A stretch of 64,000 bases of DNA from Bicyclus anynana (GCF_947172395.1 NC_069085.1:1148112-1212111), one strand, 5' to 3'. Shown: positions 32,617 to 44,441, counted from the stretch's first letter. Notes: generated from the sequence alone by a model not told the origin. Made by a program: numbers and translations.

Positions 32617-33675
32617 AAGTATAAAAAGTACATCGAAGTGATAATTGCCAACATAAAAGATTGAAAAACATTACGGATATTGTTTTTAATCTCCAAAATA
32701 ATTGATACACCAATTAAAAGCTATAGAGCTGCAATGGACGGCCATCTTTTTTTTAATCTATTGTCGAGTACCTGCTTGCCTTCGGTAATTTTTAATTGAC
32801 AAAAAAACAGACCCAAAGCGATTATAGAAGAGGAATTTATTTTTATTGCGTGTATTACTATTAGTTATTTTGTCTATGTGTGAGTTTTATGTGTGAGTAG
32901 TCTTCGTTTCTATTAATGTTGCTAGACTATTTACTTTTTTTCTCAATCTATCCCACTAAACATGCAAAGATCCGCGACCATAAAGCTTATTACTTCTGTG
33001 TTTTTCAATATCGAGACAAAGTTTATAGAATCGTATTAATTATGAGTATGGATGTAGTGATTTTGTAAGTTAAAAATAAAATACAAAACGAACATATTGA
33101 ATTTCTAAATTAATATATTTTGCAGATATTTAGATACTTAATACCTACCTGCAGACGCCCCAAGAAGAACAGAAGAAGACTTGTGAAGTTCTTTTGATTT
33201 AAATCGTAACAAACAAACAAAAAAAACTAATCTTACCTTTTTAATATTAGCCTAGACTAAATACCCGTTATGTAATTTTTAACATACACTGGGTAAATTA
33301 CTGCTATAGTAAAACAAACGTAAAATACGGTTCCGTTTGTAAACTCTTTCTTTCCAAGCCTCCATCGATTGTCAAACTTTCTTTTATGGCTGTATAGTAT
33401 TCGCCCACACAATAGACCTTCTGCCTTCCGCATTTCAAAAACTTACGGTTTTTTAGATATCTTCTGATGGAGAAAACCATAGACAACAAAGCTTTGAAAA
33501 TTTACTTATTAAGAAATTTTGATAGTATCGCTATCGTTATCAGAAGAGTAATAAATTATCGCACATTTTTAAGGTAGCGTCACCGGAGATTTGAGTGTGT
33601 TAACTGAATGTTGTTCGTTCCTTAAATTTGGTAACTGTTAACTGTCTCCCGTCAAATGTTTGTCTACACACCTTT
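32617..33675. other. Unassigned; one mixed-composition minus ORF
   Basis: A 61-residue minus frame (33304-33489) reads FSIRRYLKNRKFLKCGRQ and ends near SLQTEPYFTFVLL. Its composition is protein-like but no family is recognised. The rest is AT-rich. Confidence 0.25.
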
Positions 33676-33678
33676 ATC

Positions 33679-33710
<32 letters not shown>

Positions 33711-33855
33711 CATATCAGCCAATGACCGTCCACTGCAGGACATAGGCCTTTTGTAGGGACTTCCAAACATCACGATCTAGAGATGCCTGGCATCCTGCAA
33801 ATTTTCGACTCATTTGATGTCGTCTGTCCACTTGGTGGGGGGTCATACACACCTT
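33676..33855 (-). mobile_element. LINE 3' end (RTE-like) with GAT tail
   Basis: A 38-bp ATC run on the plus strand is the tail. CAGGACATAGGCCTTTTGTAG and TTTGATGTCGTCTGTCCAC follow as at 4376-4546. Coding is interrupted. Confidence 0.6.
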
Positions 33856-34379
33856 ACTACATATTAAAAAGCGAAAAAAGACTTCCAAAAGTAGACCAAC
33901 TATATTTTAATTTCAATATTTGCCACAAAAGATGAACGTCATTCATCATTGTTCTGAAGCGATAGTGCACTCCCGTCCTTAAATCGTGCAGTGTTGATCT
34001 CGATACCACAGGTAGACGCGCCTGAACAATACCCGTTGTTTTTTTTTCAAATTCAAACGCAAAAACGCGGTAATGAGCGCACTGTCAAGGGATAATGGCT
34101 TCCCATTGTCTATGCGGCCAGCCTTGCTTCTGGTGAAAAAAAAAATACTTTTGAAATTGGAATAACTTTTTTTGCTTCACTTGTCTATTGCTACGTAATG
34201 GTTTTTGTAAGAACTGCGATTTCGATTTTTAAAATACAATGTAGGTATAATGATTTATTATTTTACTTGCTTTGCTTCTGGACCTCTTGTGGGTCAAACC
34301 TAAATTAAAACTTGCTCACTTCCTAACGTTTGATTAGACTTCAAAATTGTTTATGTTCTGTATAATAAACATCCTTGGT

Positions 34380-34654
34380 TCATCATTATCAGTCGATGGA
34401 GTTCCACTGCTGGACATAATCCTCTTGCATGGACCTTCAAGTACAACAGTCTCGAGCCGCCAGCATCCCTGCAACCCTCTTGATATCTTCCACCCAGTGT
34501 GGGGTCGACCAACACAGTGCTTTTCGGTGCGGGGTCGCCATTCCAGCACTTTGGGACCCCAACATCCATCGGTTCTTCGAACTATGTGGCCTGCCCATTG
34601 CCACTTCAGCTTCGCGACTCGCTGAGCTATGTCGGTGACTTTGGTTCGTCTGCC
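34380..34654 (-). pseudogene. RTE-like LINE ORF2 C-terminal remnant
   Basis: On the minus strand the blocks for VTDIAQRVAKLKW, VLEWRPRTEKHCVGRP and RVAG lie in order, then CAGCAGTGG and a short GAT-like tail. This is one of the longer C-terminal copies here. Frame is lost near the GRPxTGW region. Confidence 0.65.
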
Positions 34655-35214
34655 AAAAGGTGGCTATAAGAACTCATAAACTAAATACAATAATCTAAGA
34701 ACATCGAGTTTACTATAATATTTATTTTAGTTGGAACATTTTTATAATATCTTGAGTTTGTACAAATATTTTAAAAATACATTTTCCCTAAGCTCTGATT
34801 CTGATCTGGAGATACTTAATTATTGTGATTTAAAATCGGTCGTAAAAGTCGATTTTAATCGTTTTTTTTTTCAAAATCTCTTTTCTATTTTGGATATATC
34901 TATTGTATTTTTATTAATTGCGAACCCATCAGTCACAGCTGGATACACAGAAATGGCGTTATGTTTGTGTTAGGAATTAAAATAAAAAATCAATGAAAAT
35001 GCTTTATGAAATCATTTGTGTGGAGAAAGGTTAATTCAGATTTGAATAAATAAATAATGGTCTATTAATGATGTAACTTTATAGTGCACAAATTAGACTA
35101 AAGTTCAAAGTCCTGATAAAAACTGGATAAGTGAGAACCAAGTTTGTGCAGTGAGGGTTCCGTCTACTGACTTGCGGGAACCTTTTTCGTGAAAAATACT
35201 TAGTTTGAATAACA
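34655..35214. other. No feature recognised
   Basis: AT-rich. The 80-residue plus frame at 34731-34973 is Phe/Leu/Asp-rich and is not recognised. The stretch 33856-34379 is equally unassigned. Confidence 0.35.
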
Positions 35215-35527
35215 GAAGGCTCAGAGTCACTCAGCGGGCTATGAAGCGAGTTATGCTCGGAGTATCTCTGCGTGAATTAGAAATGAGAAGATCAGCAGAA
35301 CAATCAAAGTTACCGACATAGTTCAACGAATCGCAAAGAAAAACGGATGGCAATCCATAGTTCGAACTTCGAAGAGCCGACAGAGGTTGGGATCTCAAGG
35401 TTCTGGGATGGCGACCTCGCACCGGAAAGTGCAGTTTTGACCCTGTACAAGACTATATTTGACATTATTTGTAATTCGCTTGATGTCAATGGAGAGCCGC
35501 TGGATGCTGGCGTCTTATACTCATCGT
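35215..35527 (+). pseudogene. RTE-like LINE C-terminal remnant
   Basis: The plus strand encodes TQRAMKRVMLGVSLRE, then LEMRRSAEQSKLPT and a stop. A block for the HRKVQF-type region follows, then GAGCCGCTGGATGCTGGCG. TQRAMERAMLGVSLRD is a familiar motif of these LINE proteins in Lepidoptera. Several stops and gaps make it non-functional. Confidence 0.65.
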
Positions 35528-35530
35528 CAT

Positions 35531-35702
35531 CTATACTACTATTATAAAGCTGAAGAGTTTGTTTGATTGTTTGATTGAACGCGCGAATATCAGGAACTAC
35601 TGGTCCGATTTGAAAAATCCTTTTAGTGTTAGATAGCCCATTTATTTAAAAAGGCTATAGGCTATATATTATCCCCATATTCTAACGGGAACGGGAATAA
35701 AA
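35531..35702 (+). mobile_element. Helitron-like element, second type, 3' end lost
   Basis: CTATACTACTATTATAAAGC opens it. GAACTACTGGTCCGATTTG and ATAGGCTATATATTATCCCC follow. The usual ending (CGCGGCGTCAGCTAG) is missing. Confidence 0.55.
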
Positions 35703-36300
35703 CTTGTTATGACAATTTAGAAGGATATCATTTGCGCGTACTATAGACACATCTTAGTATGCCAAGTTTTCAAATTTGTACAAAAATATTTAATTTGAGT
35801 TTAGTAAGCAGGAATGAAGTACCTACCTAGTGAAAAAAAAAAATTACAACAGACTGAACAGTTTTCGATCTATGCCGATTCTATGCATAAATTGAAAACA
35901 ACAATAAAGTTTGGTACATAAAAAAAGATATAAAGTAGACGCTGTGTTTATGAAATAGAAATGGAAAACTAATAATAAAAGAGGAAATGGAATGGCGGCA
36001 AAACGAATTTGGGGTGAAACAATAAAACGCCATGTTTGTTGTACCTCGATACATCGCTTAGCGTAGACATTCGACTTTGAAAAAAATAAGTTTATAATTT
36101 TGTATGTTTTTCTGAACGTACGAACTAAGAACAGGTATCTTACTTTCTATATAGGTATATATATCTTTGGGAAACGAGGAAATAAGAAAGTCGCTAGTAA
36201 AACTATGATTTTCTCATATTCCTGCATGGACCATCACATAGCATGCTATAAATAGCTTACTTCTGATAAACATGAAAAGGTAAACCTTATGTTTTTTTAA
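35703..36300. other. No feature recognised
   Basis: AT-rich, with no named repeat or coding pattern. Confidence 0.35.
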
Positions 36301-36609
36301 ATCGTCGTCATCAACCCATATTCGGCTCACTGCTGAGCTCGAGTCTCCTCTCAGAATGAGAGGGGTTAGGCCAATAGTCCACCACGCTGGCCCAATGCGG
36401 ATTGGCAGACTTCACACACGCAGAGAATTATGATAATTCTCTGGTATGCAGGTTTCCTCACGATGTTTTCCTTCACCGATTGAGACGCGTGGTATTTAAT
36501 TTAAAATGCACACAACTGAAAAGTTGGAGGTGCATGCTCCGGACCGGATTCGAACCCACACCCTCCGGAATCGGAGGCAGAGTTCATATCCACCGGGCTA
36601 TCACGGCTC
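36301..36609 (-). mobile_element. SINE-A, full length
   Basis: On the minus strand it opens GAGCCGTGATAGCCCGGTGG (tRNA-like head with an A-box-like block), then GGGTTCGAATCCGG (B box). The body holds ACTTTTCAGTTGTGTGCAT, CATCGTGAGGAAACCTGC, GTGAAGTCTGCCAATCCGC and CTCATTCTGAGAGGAGAC. It ends with a GAC/GAT tail. Internal A and B boxes for RNA polymerase III are the mark of tRNA-derived SINEs. Confidence 0.75.
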
Positions 36610-36812
36610 AAATTAAATATCTTCTTAAAATTATAATATTTCTTAAGTATAGTAAGTTTAACCTTGGACAAAACTAGGCTGTTTTTCTGTAAACGTTATA
36701 AAACCCAAAGGTTTTTACACATGATAATTTTAAAATGTTCCGCCGGTTCAAGTCGGGCCCCATTACCATGGAGTTTTTCTAAAGAATGACATGAATTCTC
36801 TATGGTCTATTA

Positions 36813-36911
36813 CCTTTGCGTGGATTTATTGTAAAGTTAAATTGATTCCAAAACCAATCCACTTTTAAATAAACCTTGTCTGAATATAAAAACATAACTA
36901 CAATAAAACCT
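36813..36911 (-). repeat. 99-bp repeat with shared open frame, copy 2
   Basis: Near-identical to 32518-32616. Here the frame follows a stop (TAA) directly after a 70-codon minus frame (36911-37123) that has a hydrophobic segment (IYIYLALAYLFVYNIGY). Confidence 0.55.
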
Positions 36912-37587
36912 TATCTAATACTGTACTGTATTATGTTTGCCAGAAGGTTAATTTTGTTATGCCATAATAAAATGATCAGTAAGGTACGACGCGACTGTCG
37001 CTGTCTGTCTTGTCTCGACTCTGAACCGGTGTTGACGAAATCATAGCCGATATTGTACACGAACAGGTATGCTAATGCTAGGTAAATGTATATCTTCGTT
37101 ATCATCCCACTTATTAATAACATCGAATCTAATTATAGTCTAAGAGACATCGACTAATTTTGCATCAATAATAGTTTTCTTAGCGACAACTCTGCCCGAG
37201 TTATGTATGGACGAGTACTTACATATTATGATACTTAGTTATCAATAGTTTAAAACTACATTTTATATTTTGTTCCATTCTGCAGGCTAATTAACTAACT
37301 TTTACGTATGTTACTTGACATAATACGAAATCGATATAACTACTATCTATGCATCAAATGACATCCGTCTACTGACAGTTTAGTAGACAGTGGTAGGTAG
37401 ATGACAGTTTTCTCAGTTGATTTGATGTGTATTTGAATAGGTTGATAATTAAAGATCAAATTAGAGAATATGCCAGCAGGTCTGTTGGTATGGAAATAAC
37501 ATCAATCAATTAACTAAGAGTTTTAAAAATGATGCTTTGAAAGATTTAACGTAATCAGATAATAGCTATCAGCTTATTATAACGGTC
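36912..37587. other. No named feature
   Basis: It contains the unrecognised minus frame 36911-37123. The rest is AT-rich. Confidence 0.3.
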
Positions 37588-37762
37588 CTAAAAGGCCAGG
37601 CCTCCCTCTATAGGAGAGGGGATATGGAACTTACATCATTAGCATCTGTTATTGACCGGTACCGATGCTTAACATGCTCTCCGAGGTATGAGTGTTCACC
37701 ACCAACTTCTCAAACCAAGAAAGCTCAGTATTTCAATGTTTGATCCAAGAACTCGTGACCAT
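37588..37762 (-). mobile_element. SINE-C fragment
   Basis: GGCCAGGCCTCCCTCTATAG, GAGAGGGGATATGGAACTTA, ATGCTCTCCGAGGTATGAG and CACCACCAACTTCTC match the SINE-C body on the minus strand. The head is decayed. Confidence 0.5.
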
Positions 37763-38112
37763 AAACTTAATTTATTTTTTAAAATAAAAAAAACACTAAT
37801 GTAGCTCATCTAGGATTTTTAATAATTCTAAAACGTCCACTCTCTCTTCGACTAACGCACATCGTTTTAATAACGCACCGGAAGCGAATAGATTTATGAA
37901 GAGACATAAAACGATTCGCGCTAAATTACCAATTATTGCGTTTGTGAAGAGTTTTTAATTAAGTGGCCTTAACTTTTAATGTAATTGCGTATTCCGATAA
38001 CTGTACTTTCCGACTGTGAGATTTGTTTTCCTCGTATTTCGTGAATATAATTTAGCTTGTAATACTGGTAATGGTCTCCGTTATGTACAAAAGTTTTCGT
38101 GTCTCGTATGGT

Positions 38113-38253
38113 TAGGTGGGCTGAGGAAATCAAGCGGGTTGCAGGGAGCCGCTGGATGCTGGCGGCTCGAGACAGTTGTGTTTGGAAGTCCATGCCAGAG
38201 GTTTATGTCCAGCAGTGGATGTCTATCGGCTATTGATGATGATGATGATGATG
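38113..38253 (+). mobile_element. LINE 3' end (RTE-like) with GAT tail
   Basis: The plus strand encodes WAEEIKRVAGSRWMLAARD, then VWKSMP and QQWMSIGY, followed by seven GAT units. It abuts the SINE-B at 38265. Confidence 0.65.
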
Positions 38254-38264
38254 TTAGGTATATA

Positions 38265-38453
38265 TGGACGGCCTCCGTGGCGCAGTGGTAAGTGCGGTGG
38301 ATTTACAAGACGGAGATCCTGGGTTCGATCCCCAGCTGGACCGATCGAGGTGTTCTTAATTGGTCCAGGTCTGGCTGGTGGGAGGCTTCGGCCGTGGCTA
38401 GTTACCACCCTACCGACCGCCAAGCGATTTAGCGTTCCGGTACGATGTCGTGT
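38265..38453 (+). mobile_element. SINE-B with intact head, cut by assembly gap
   Basis: GACGGCCTCCGTGGCGCAGTG is the head with an A-box-like block. CTGGGTTCGATCCCC is the B box. GGTCTGGCTGGTGGGAGGC and GCGATTTAGCGTTCCGG follow and stop at the N run. The head looks like a tRNA, but the invariant body downstream and the other copies show it is a SINE. Confidence 0.75.
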
Positions 38454-38653
38454 NNNNNNNNNNNNNNNNNNNNNNNNNNNNNNNNNNNNNNNNNNNNNNN
38501 NNNNNNNNNNNNNNNNNNNNNNNNNNNNNNNNNNNNNNNNNNNNNNNNNNNNNNNNNNNNNNNNNNNNNNNNNNNNNNNNNNNNNNNNNNNNNNNNNNNN
38601 NNNNNNNNNNNNNNNNNNNNNNNNNNNNNNNNNNNNNNNNNNNNNNNNNNNNN
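38454..38653. other. Assembly gap of 200 N
   Basis: Exactly 200 N, so the size is probably arbitrary. The sequence on the left is SINE-B. The right side (38654 on) is not SINE-B, so the missing part holds at least the SINE 3' end. Confidence 0.95.
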
Positions 38654-39470
38654 ACTTGAAGTAAATCCAAAAACTGATCATTGTCCTATTTTAATGGCCC
38701 ACTTACATAGGCCTCCGTTCCAATAGAAAAAGCTCAAGTAACTGTTCGACTACATAGATATGATTTATTACAATAAAAGCTGTCTGGACGTTCTCGAATA
38801 TTCAAAACGCGTGGTCAATAGAATCCCATAATAACCCCGCCAAATTACGTAAACCCTATTACGTAAGAGCTTAGGTGTATTATCGCGTAAGCTCCCATTC
38901 TGTGGGGTGAGCTTGAACCAATACGTTATTCTAACGAGTTTGAATTTTTTGAGAACCAATTGCATTTTATAGTTGACCGTGACAGGATAATAATAAGAAA
39001 GGAAGAGTTTCGGACTTTTTGCAGTTCCCAAACTGTCTTGCTCATGCGATTTCGTTTTTTGTCCGCCATGTTTTTGTGGTGTTTCGATTTAGAACTTGTT
39101 GATATAAAAAACGGGCGATACGTAGAGATGATCTAAATTACAAGGACATGCAATCTTTTTTTTTTTTTGTTCTATTATCCTCGTGCGATCAGTCGACAGA
39201 CTATGAGCAGAGGTGTTGTAAGTAAATTTGGCGGTTAAAAGCAATCTTCCCCAGTGGGAGCAGCTCCATGTAAATGTTATTTCTGGCTTTCAATCAAATT
39301 TGCCGTCTTTTCAAGCGTTGAATCGTCTGTGGTATAGTTAACAGCCAGGTGATTCACAGGACATGGAATCTAACCAACATTGTAGATGCGAAGTTTTTGA
39401 AGGATGGGAGTAAATGTTCGTTGCTCTCACAAGAATGCTGAAACGGATTTCATCACTCAGGATAAGAGAT
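38654..39470. other. No feature recognised
   Basis: No clear repeat. The 87-residue minus frame at 38768-39031 has no recognisable domain. Confidence 0.35.
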
Positions 39471-39641
39471 TAGGCCTTAGTCCACCACGCTGGCTCAATG
39501 CGCATTGGCAGACTTCACACACGTAGAGAATTAAGAAGAATTTACCGTTTGAGACACGTGATATTTAATTTCTTAAAATGCACACAACTGAAAATATGGA
39601 GGTGGAACGGATTCGAAGCTGCGCCCTCCGACAGAGCACGG
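39471..39641 (-). mobile_element. SINE-A with internal deletions
   Basis: TAGTCCACCACGCTGG, AATGCGCATTGGCAGAC, CACGTGATATTTAATTTC and GGAACGGATTCGAAGC match SINE-A. Parts of the body and of the head (between CAGAG and CACGG) are deleted. Confidence 0.6.
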
Positions 39642-39957
39642 TAAGTCGGTACAATAGACTCATTAGCACCTGATCAGGGGCGTGCACAAGCTTTCTAAAT
39701 AGGGTTTGCACTAGACTTGCAAATTATACAAAACGAAAAATTCCTTCTCTATTACAGCCCCTGTAGCCAAGTGGTACGACAATTCTCTTTCTACGATCGC
39801 AAACGCTTGGAAAAGTAGAAAAAAATATGGAAATGACAGATCACTTGACCTGTCGATAGCAAATGTCATTCCCAAACATTAGTTACATGGGCACTTTCGT
39901 AAGGAGTCCTCGAGGTAGGCAGTGCATTTTTGCATCTATAGAGTGTACGCCACTGCA

Positions 39958-40092
39958 TCTGATAGTGGCTGTCCATTTACCATTACCACCCTAATCCCGC
40001 CAACCCGCATTTCAGCAACGTGGTGAGTCTAAAATCCAACCGCATTTTCTATAAGGAGGGAGGTCTAGCCCCGTAGTGAGTTGATAATCATG
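39958..40092 (+). mobile_element. SINE-C 3' end fragment
   Basis: CCCGCATTTCAGCAACGTGG, TGAGTCTAAAATCCAACCG and AAGGAGGGAGGTCTAGCCCC match the SINE-C 3' end. Confidence 0.5.
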
Positions 40093-40350
40093 TAAACTTA
40101 CTACCCATAGCGCTGGTCGGCGAGAAGTTGTTAAAAATTAAAGTTTATTATATCAGTGTTTTTGTAGTAATTACTCGTAGCGTTTAACAGCAATAAAGGC
40201 AATTGTTGATAACTCTAAACACTCGGTGCTAGGATAATTGCGCGCACGTTTTTGCTCGCACTGTAATGGATCTTTTTGTTTAGTTTACGTTCACAGCGCA
40301 CGCGTAGTCGAAGTTGCCTAACTCTTATTATTGACAATTAATTACCAAAC

Positions 40351-40480
40351 TGCTTCGTTGGTCTAGTAGACCTGTGGGTCGGGCTGTGAAATACCTATTA
40401 AGCGTTTATTTTTTCAAAATTTCCAGTGATAATTCTCAGAAGCAAGGAAGCTGGTAGTAATACCCGAGCGTTTGTAACCA
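40351..40480 (+). mobile_element. SINE-C head and first body block
   Basis: CTGCTTCGTTGGTCTAGTAG (A-box-like) runs straight into GTGGGTCGGGCTGTGAAAT, so the B box region is deleted. CCAGTGATAATTCTCAG and GGTAGTAATACCCGAG follow. Confidence 0.45.
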
Positions 40481-40717
40481 TGGCATGAAAACAGAGCTTT
40501 TAGGAAATCTATATACGTATATAAAAATCAATGCCACTTTTCCTTTTAATTTTATAACTCAAGAACGGGCTCACCTATCCAAACCAATAAATGGCTTTGT
40601 TCGGACTATTTAGTAGATTGTAGGGTGTATGTGAAGTTTACACAAAATCGGTCGAGCGGTTCTTCATTTAACACATTTTTTTGTAACAAAATATTGAATT
40701 CAATGGCAATTTTCAAT

Positions 40718-41013
40718 GAGCAATGATAGCCCAGTGGATATGACCTCTGCCTACAATTCCGGAGGGTGTGGGTTCAGATCCGGTCCGGGGCATGCACCTC
40801 CAACTTTTCAGTTGTGTGCATTTTAAGAAATTAAATATCACGTGTCTCAAACGGTTAAGGAAAACATCTTTAAAAACCTGCATAACAGAGATTTTTTTTT
40901 AATTCTCTGCGTGTGTGAAGTCTGCCAATCTGCATTGGGCTAGTGTGGTGCACTATTGGCCTAACCTCTCGAATTCTGAGAGATTCGAGCTCAGCAGTGA
41001 GCCAAATAGGGGT
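40718..41013 (+). mobile_element. SINE-A, near full length
   Basis: GAGCAATGATAGCCCAGTGG (head), GTGGGTTCAGATCCGGTCC (B box with one change), CAACTTTTCAGTTGTGTGC, TCTGCCAATCTGCATTGGGC and CGAGCTCAGCAGTGAGCC are present. A T run has been inserted near 40890. Confidence 0.7.
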
Positions 41014-42617
41014 AGGCTTGTCGGTTATAAAAATATTGCTTAAAACCATACATATTTAAAAGCCTACTACAGAAAAATGAATAAATATCTATATTTAGAG
41101 TTATGCAAGTTTGTGTACTGCTGTGGTGCTATGATTATTCATGAAACATGAAGTGTGTAATTACACGTCGAGATAATCTTCCGCTCGGGCGCTTGTGACG
41201 TCACACGTTCCTACCCGTACTCTAACAAAGTGGCGTAACCACGACGTTACATAGTGAAGTATGACAGTTTGTCATTTTTAGAAATAAAAATTATAATAAT
41301 TTAATAAAGTATGTCCTTTAATTTGTTGGTCTTGTACGTACCCCGAATAGAAAATAACAAACAAAACATCTAAAAAGAAAAATCATCCAAAGTAAATTAT
41401 ATCACGAGACGAGCATTCCATGAATTCACTGTAAAGAGAAAAACTCCGAGCAGAGACTGGGACTTGTGACGTGTGTAGGATTAAGGAACTCCTTTGAAAT
41501 TAATTTAATCTTCTCGTCTCCGCTCGTATTATTCTCCCTGCTTGTCTAAATTTAGTTAGATCATACTGAAACAGCTAATTATAATGTCTTTAGATCTTGC
41601 TGCAGTTCTAGTGACGCTAAGATAGCAAATTATAGAGAGATCTCGCATCTCGCACCCACTTCTACAGCACACAATCTAATCTTTTTTTAGTTTTATGTAC
41701 AATATACATGTTGGTAGGTAAAATGCCATATACGTACGTACATAAATTATTACTTACATACATACTCATGTCTGGAATTTTCCCGGGATGACTCATTTTC
41801 CTCCTGCAGGTCATAGCGATGTTTTCTCAGAAGCTCCTTACACAGTCGAAAGCTTCGTTGATTCATGCTATTGATTTAATTTCATTATATTATTTTTATT
41901 CTACACGTCATATCCTGTATTTATTCCGATGGTCGACATATAAAACTTACTTCAAATCTGTACTAAAGACTTTAAAAAATTGTACAATAAAGTATATTTC
42001 ATTCATCCATTCATTTTCATTCATCATCAGTGGTTTTCAAATTGAAGTTTGACAGATGAGAAAGCTCCCTCGTTGTTCTGTGCATAGTCGTTTGTTGACT
42101 CATTAATAGCATCAATACAAAACGAGTATTGCTATTATCCTGGTCTACGTTTTCCTGATATCTTGCTTTCCAAGATCTAAAAAATTCAAAGAGGGAACAA
42201 TATCATAGATATAATATACTGATACTTAATCTGCATCTAAACTGCAAAATGTATTTTAGCTTAATTTTTTTATTACCTATTCTACAAAGTACAGCTTAAC
42301 CCTAGCGCAAAATAAACCATTACACGATAATATTATAGGTATATATAAACGAGCATTTACATGAAAGTAAAACTAGGAGACTTCCAGTTCTGGCTCGCAA
42401 TACTGAAATTCAAGATGGTAAAATTCATTACAGTTTGGTTTTTTCTAATGATTTTAATTGAAACTTCGATTAGATAGAACTGTAGGTACAATTAAAACTG
42501 TAAGTTTAACACAGCTCGGGTTAATTGTATAAACGTGTAGAATAAATTGGTTGTTTGCCTTCACGGTTATTTTTTCAAAAATCAATTAAAGCAGGACACT
42601 TGTTTTTTGTTTCGCAG
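41014..42617. other. Unassigned AT-rich stretch
   Basis: One CRE palindrome (TGACGTCA) is at 41196-41203. The 77-residue plus frame at 41819-42052 is rich in Phe, Ser and Tyr and is not recognised. Confidence 0.3.
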
Positions 42618-42653
42618 GAGTCCTCGCCCTCCTTGACGCTTATATCGTCAAAG
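42618..42653 (+). other. Candidate 36-nt exon
   Basis: A pyrimidine-rich acceptor (CTTGTTTTTTGTTTCGCAG) precedes 36 nt of GC-richer sequence that ends at a perfect donor, AAAG/GTAAGT. Two of three frames are open: ESSPSLTLISSK (phase 0) and GVLALLDAYIVK. The strong splice signals on both sides are unusual for this AT-rich region. Chance is still possible, as no flanking exon of a known gene is visible. Confidence 0.3.
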
Positions 42654-43427
42654 GTAAGTCAAAACTAAATTAATCGCGAAAATAATAAATCTCAAAATTC
42701 AAAAATAAATACACTTATTGCCAATTTCAATTAAAAAAAAAATCATGCCTGAAAACAAGTGTTTTGCTTTTAATAATTAATATTAAATATTAAAAAATTT
42801 CAATAGATCCAATTTTTTATATTATTCTCAGTAATTACAAAATGTACAGCGAATAAAATTAAGAAAAATAAGTTACAATTATTATATTGATTGCTAATTA
42901 ATATGTTAAAAGTAGACGTACACAACTATACGTACATGTATCTCGATATCATGTTCAAGAAAAAATATTAAATAATAATATAGATTTAGAAATTTTGAAG
43001 AAGCAAAAGGCGCCCTTATTTTACTTTGAAGCCTCTTGTAGGCAACATAATCATATGGATCAAAATACACACATGTTTTTATGTTATTTTGTATGTAGAT
43101 CGTATAAATACCTGCGTCCAAGTAATGGTTTTAATACAGACAGTAAGTACATATCTAGTGACGTAATAACTATCGGTAATAGGCGCCGCAGGCTTCTTTG
43201 TGGCCCAGAGTCCTGCTAAAGGTAACCGCCCATGAAGCTTAAAGTTACGATCTGTTGAGTAAGATTAATTTAAATATTTCCTTCTCTCATATAGATACTT
43301 ATTTACTCGTACTCACCTTCCTTAATATTTATAAGAAATGAAAAATATTTAAATATATTATTTTTGTTTTTAAATAAGTAGGTACCTGCTAAAGAATCGC
43401 AAACAAACAATAATAATTGTTGTTTTT
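42654..43427. other. No feature recognised
   Basis: AT-rich. A second GC-richer spot (43183-43220, GCTTCTTTGTGGCCCAGAG) has weaker splice-like edges. Confidence 0.3.
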
Positions 43428-43622
43428 TGACGTGACAACGTCTTATAATTCGATGGAGCCGGCTGCACACTCGAAAAAAGATGACATCATGCGTCGTTCC
43501 CCCGCTCTAGGGTTGCCAACTTTTTTTTACAAGAAATAAAGTATATTCTGGTCTTTGAAGATTATTAAACAGTATTTATTGCAACCTTTCCATCAGTATT
43601 TTCTCATGACGTTGTCACGTTC
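43428..43622. repeat. Foldback repeat with 13-bp perfect arms
   Basis: ACGTGACAACGTC at 43430-43442 pairs with GACGTTGTCACGT at 43609-43621. Between them lie a GC-rich stretch (GATGGAGCCGGCTGCACAC) and an AT-rich one. I have the impression that this block is widespread in Lepidoptera, but I cannot confirm it or classify the element. Confidence 0.45.
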
Positions 43623-43731
43623 AACTATCGTCAGAAAACCGACTTTACAGACAGCCGATTTTTTTTTAATATAATATATAAATAAATTATAATCTTACAC
43701 CAGTAATGTCTTAAAGTTGTTAGTAAGATTT

Positions 43732-43763
43732 ATATATCGTTATTTACCTTAATAACGATATAT
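43732..43763. repeat. 13-bp perfect inverted repeat
   Basis: ATATATCGTTATT and AATAACGATATAT are separated by 6 nt. Short and AT-rich; its role is unknown. Confidence 0.7.
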
Positions 43764-44441
43764 TAAAATTACAATGTTTTTTTTGTTATAAATAAATCTT
43801 TCTATGACTGGATTTTTCATAAATATTCTGGTAAGATTAAATCTACTTGCATCGTGAAAATCATACACAACACAAGGGAACCGATAACTCCTAACTAATA
43901 ACATTTTCCCAATATACAAAAAACATAAAACAGTACCTACCTAACTACTACTACTATTTATAATTATACTATCTATATGATAAAAACGTTTGTTTAAAGA
44001 AAGGGTGAAAAAGCATCTTCTAGGTAAGTTGACGTTTTCCATCAAGCTTAATTGTAGTCGCATAATAAATACTTAGTAACGTTTTAAATGTCAAAATTGC
44101 GAACCGTGGCAAACCACCTTTACGGTCAATAGAGTTTTTTTTTTACTTTAATACGGATAAACAATTCAAATTGGCGATCAGTTCAATCATGCAGAATTTA
44201 CACAAAAAAGGTGGTACATCGCGTGTGTGACTTTGAAAATTTTTGGGAAAAAAAAATTATCGCTTACTCTTTCAAGACAAAGAACAAGAGTGCTAATATA
44301 TTCAATGTAATAATTTATTTTTATGTACTGTAAGTAGATACTTAGTTATTATTTAGTTAACGTGTTTGCTAGTGTAGGTATACTGTATGTGTATACAAGA
44401 CATTTTACAATTATCAACAATCGTGGTTAGAATCACGCCGA

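Noticed and set aside
38265..38340. tRNA gene
   Set aside because: A and B boxes are present, but the same head with the same body recurs at 48139 and 57705, so it is a SINE head. The same applies to heads at 36540, 40718, 59160 and 60345.
38176..38726. Long frames across 38454-38653
   Set aside because: They exist only because the N run contains no stop codons.
43183..43224. Second exon-like spot near the 36-nt candidate
   Set aside because: The acceptor lacks a pyrimidine tract and the donor GTAACC is weak.
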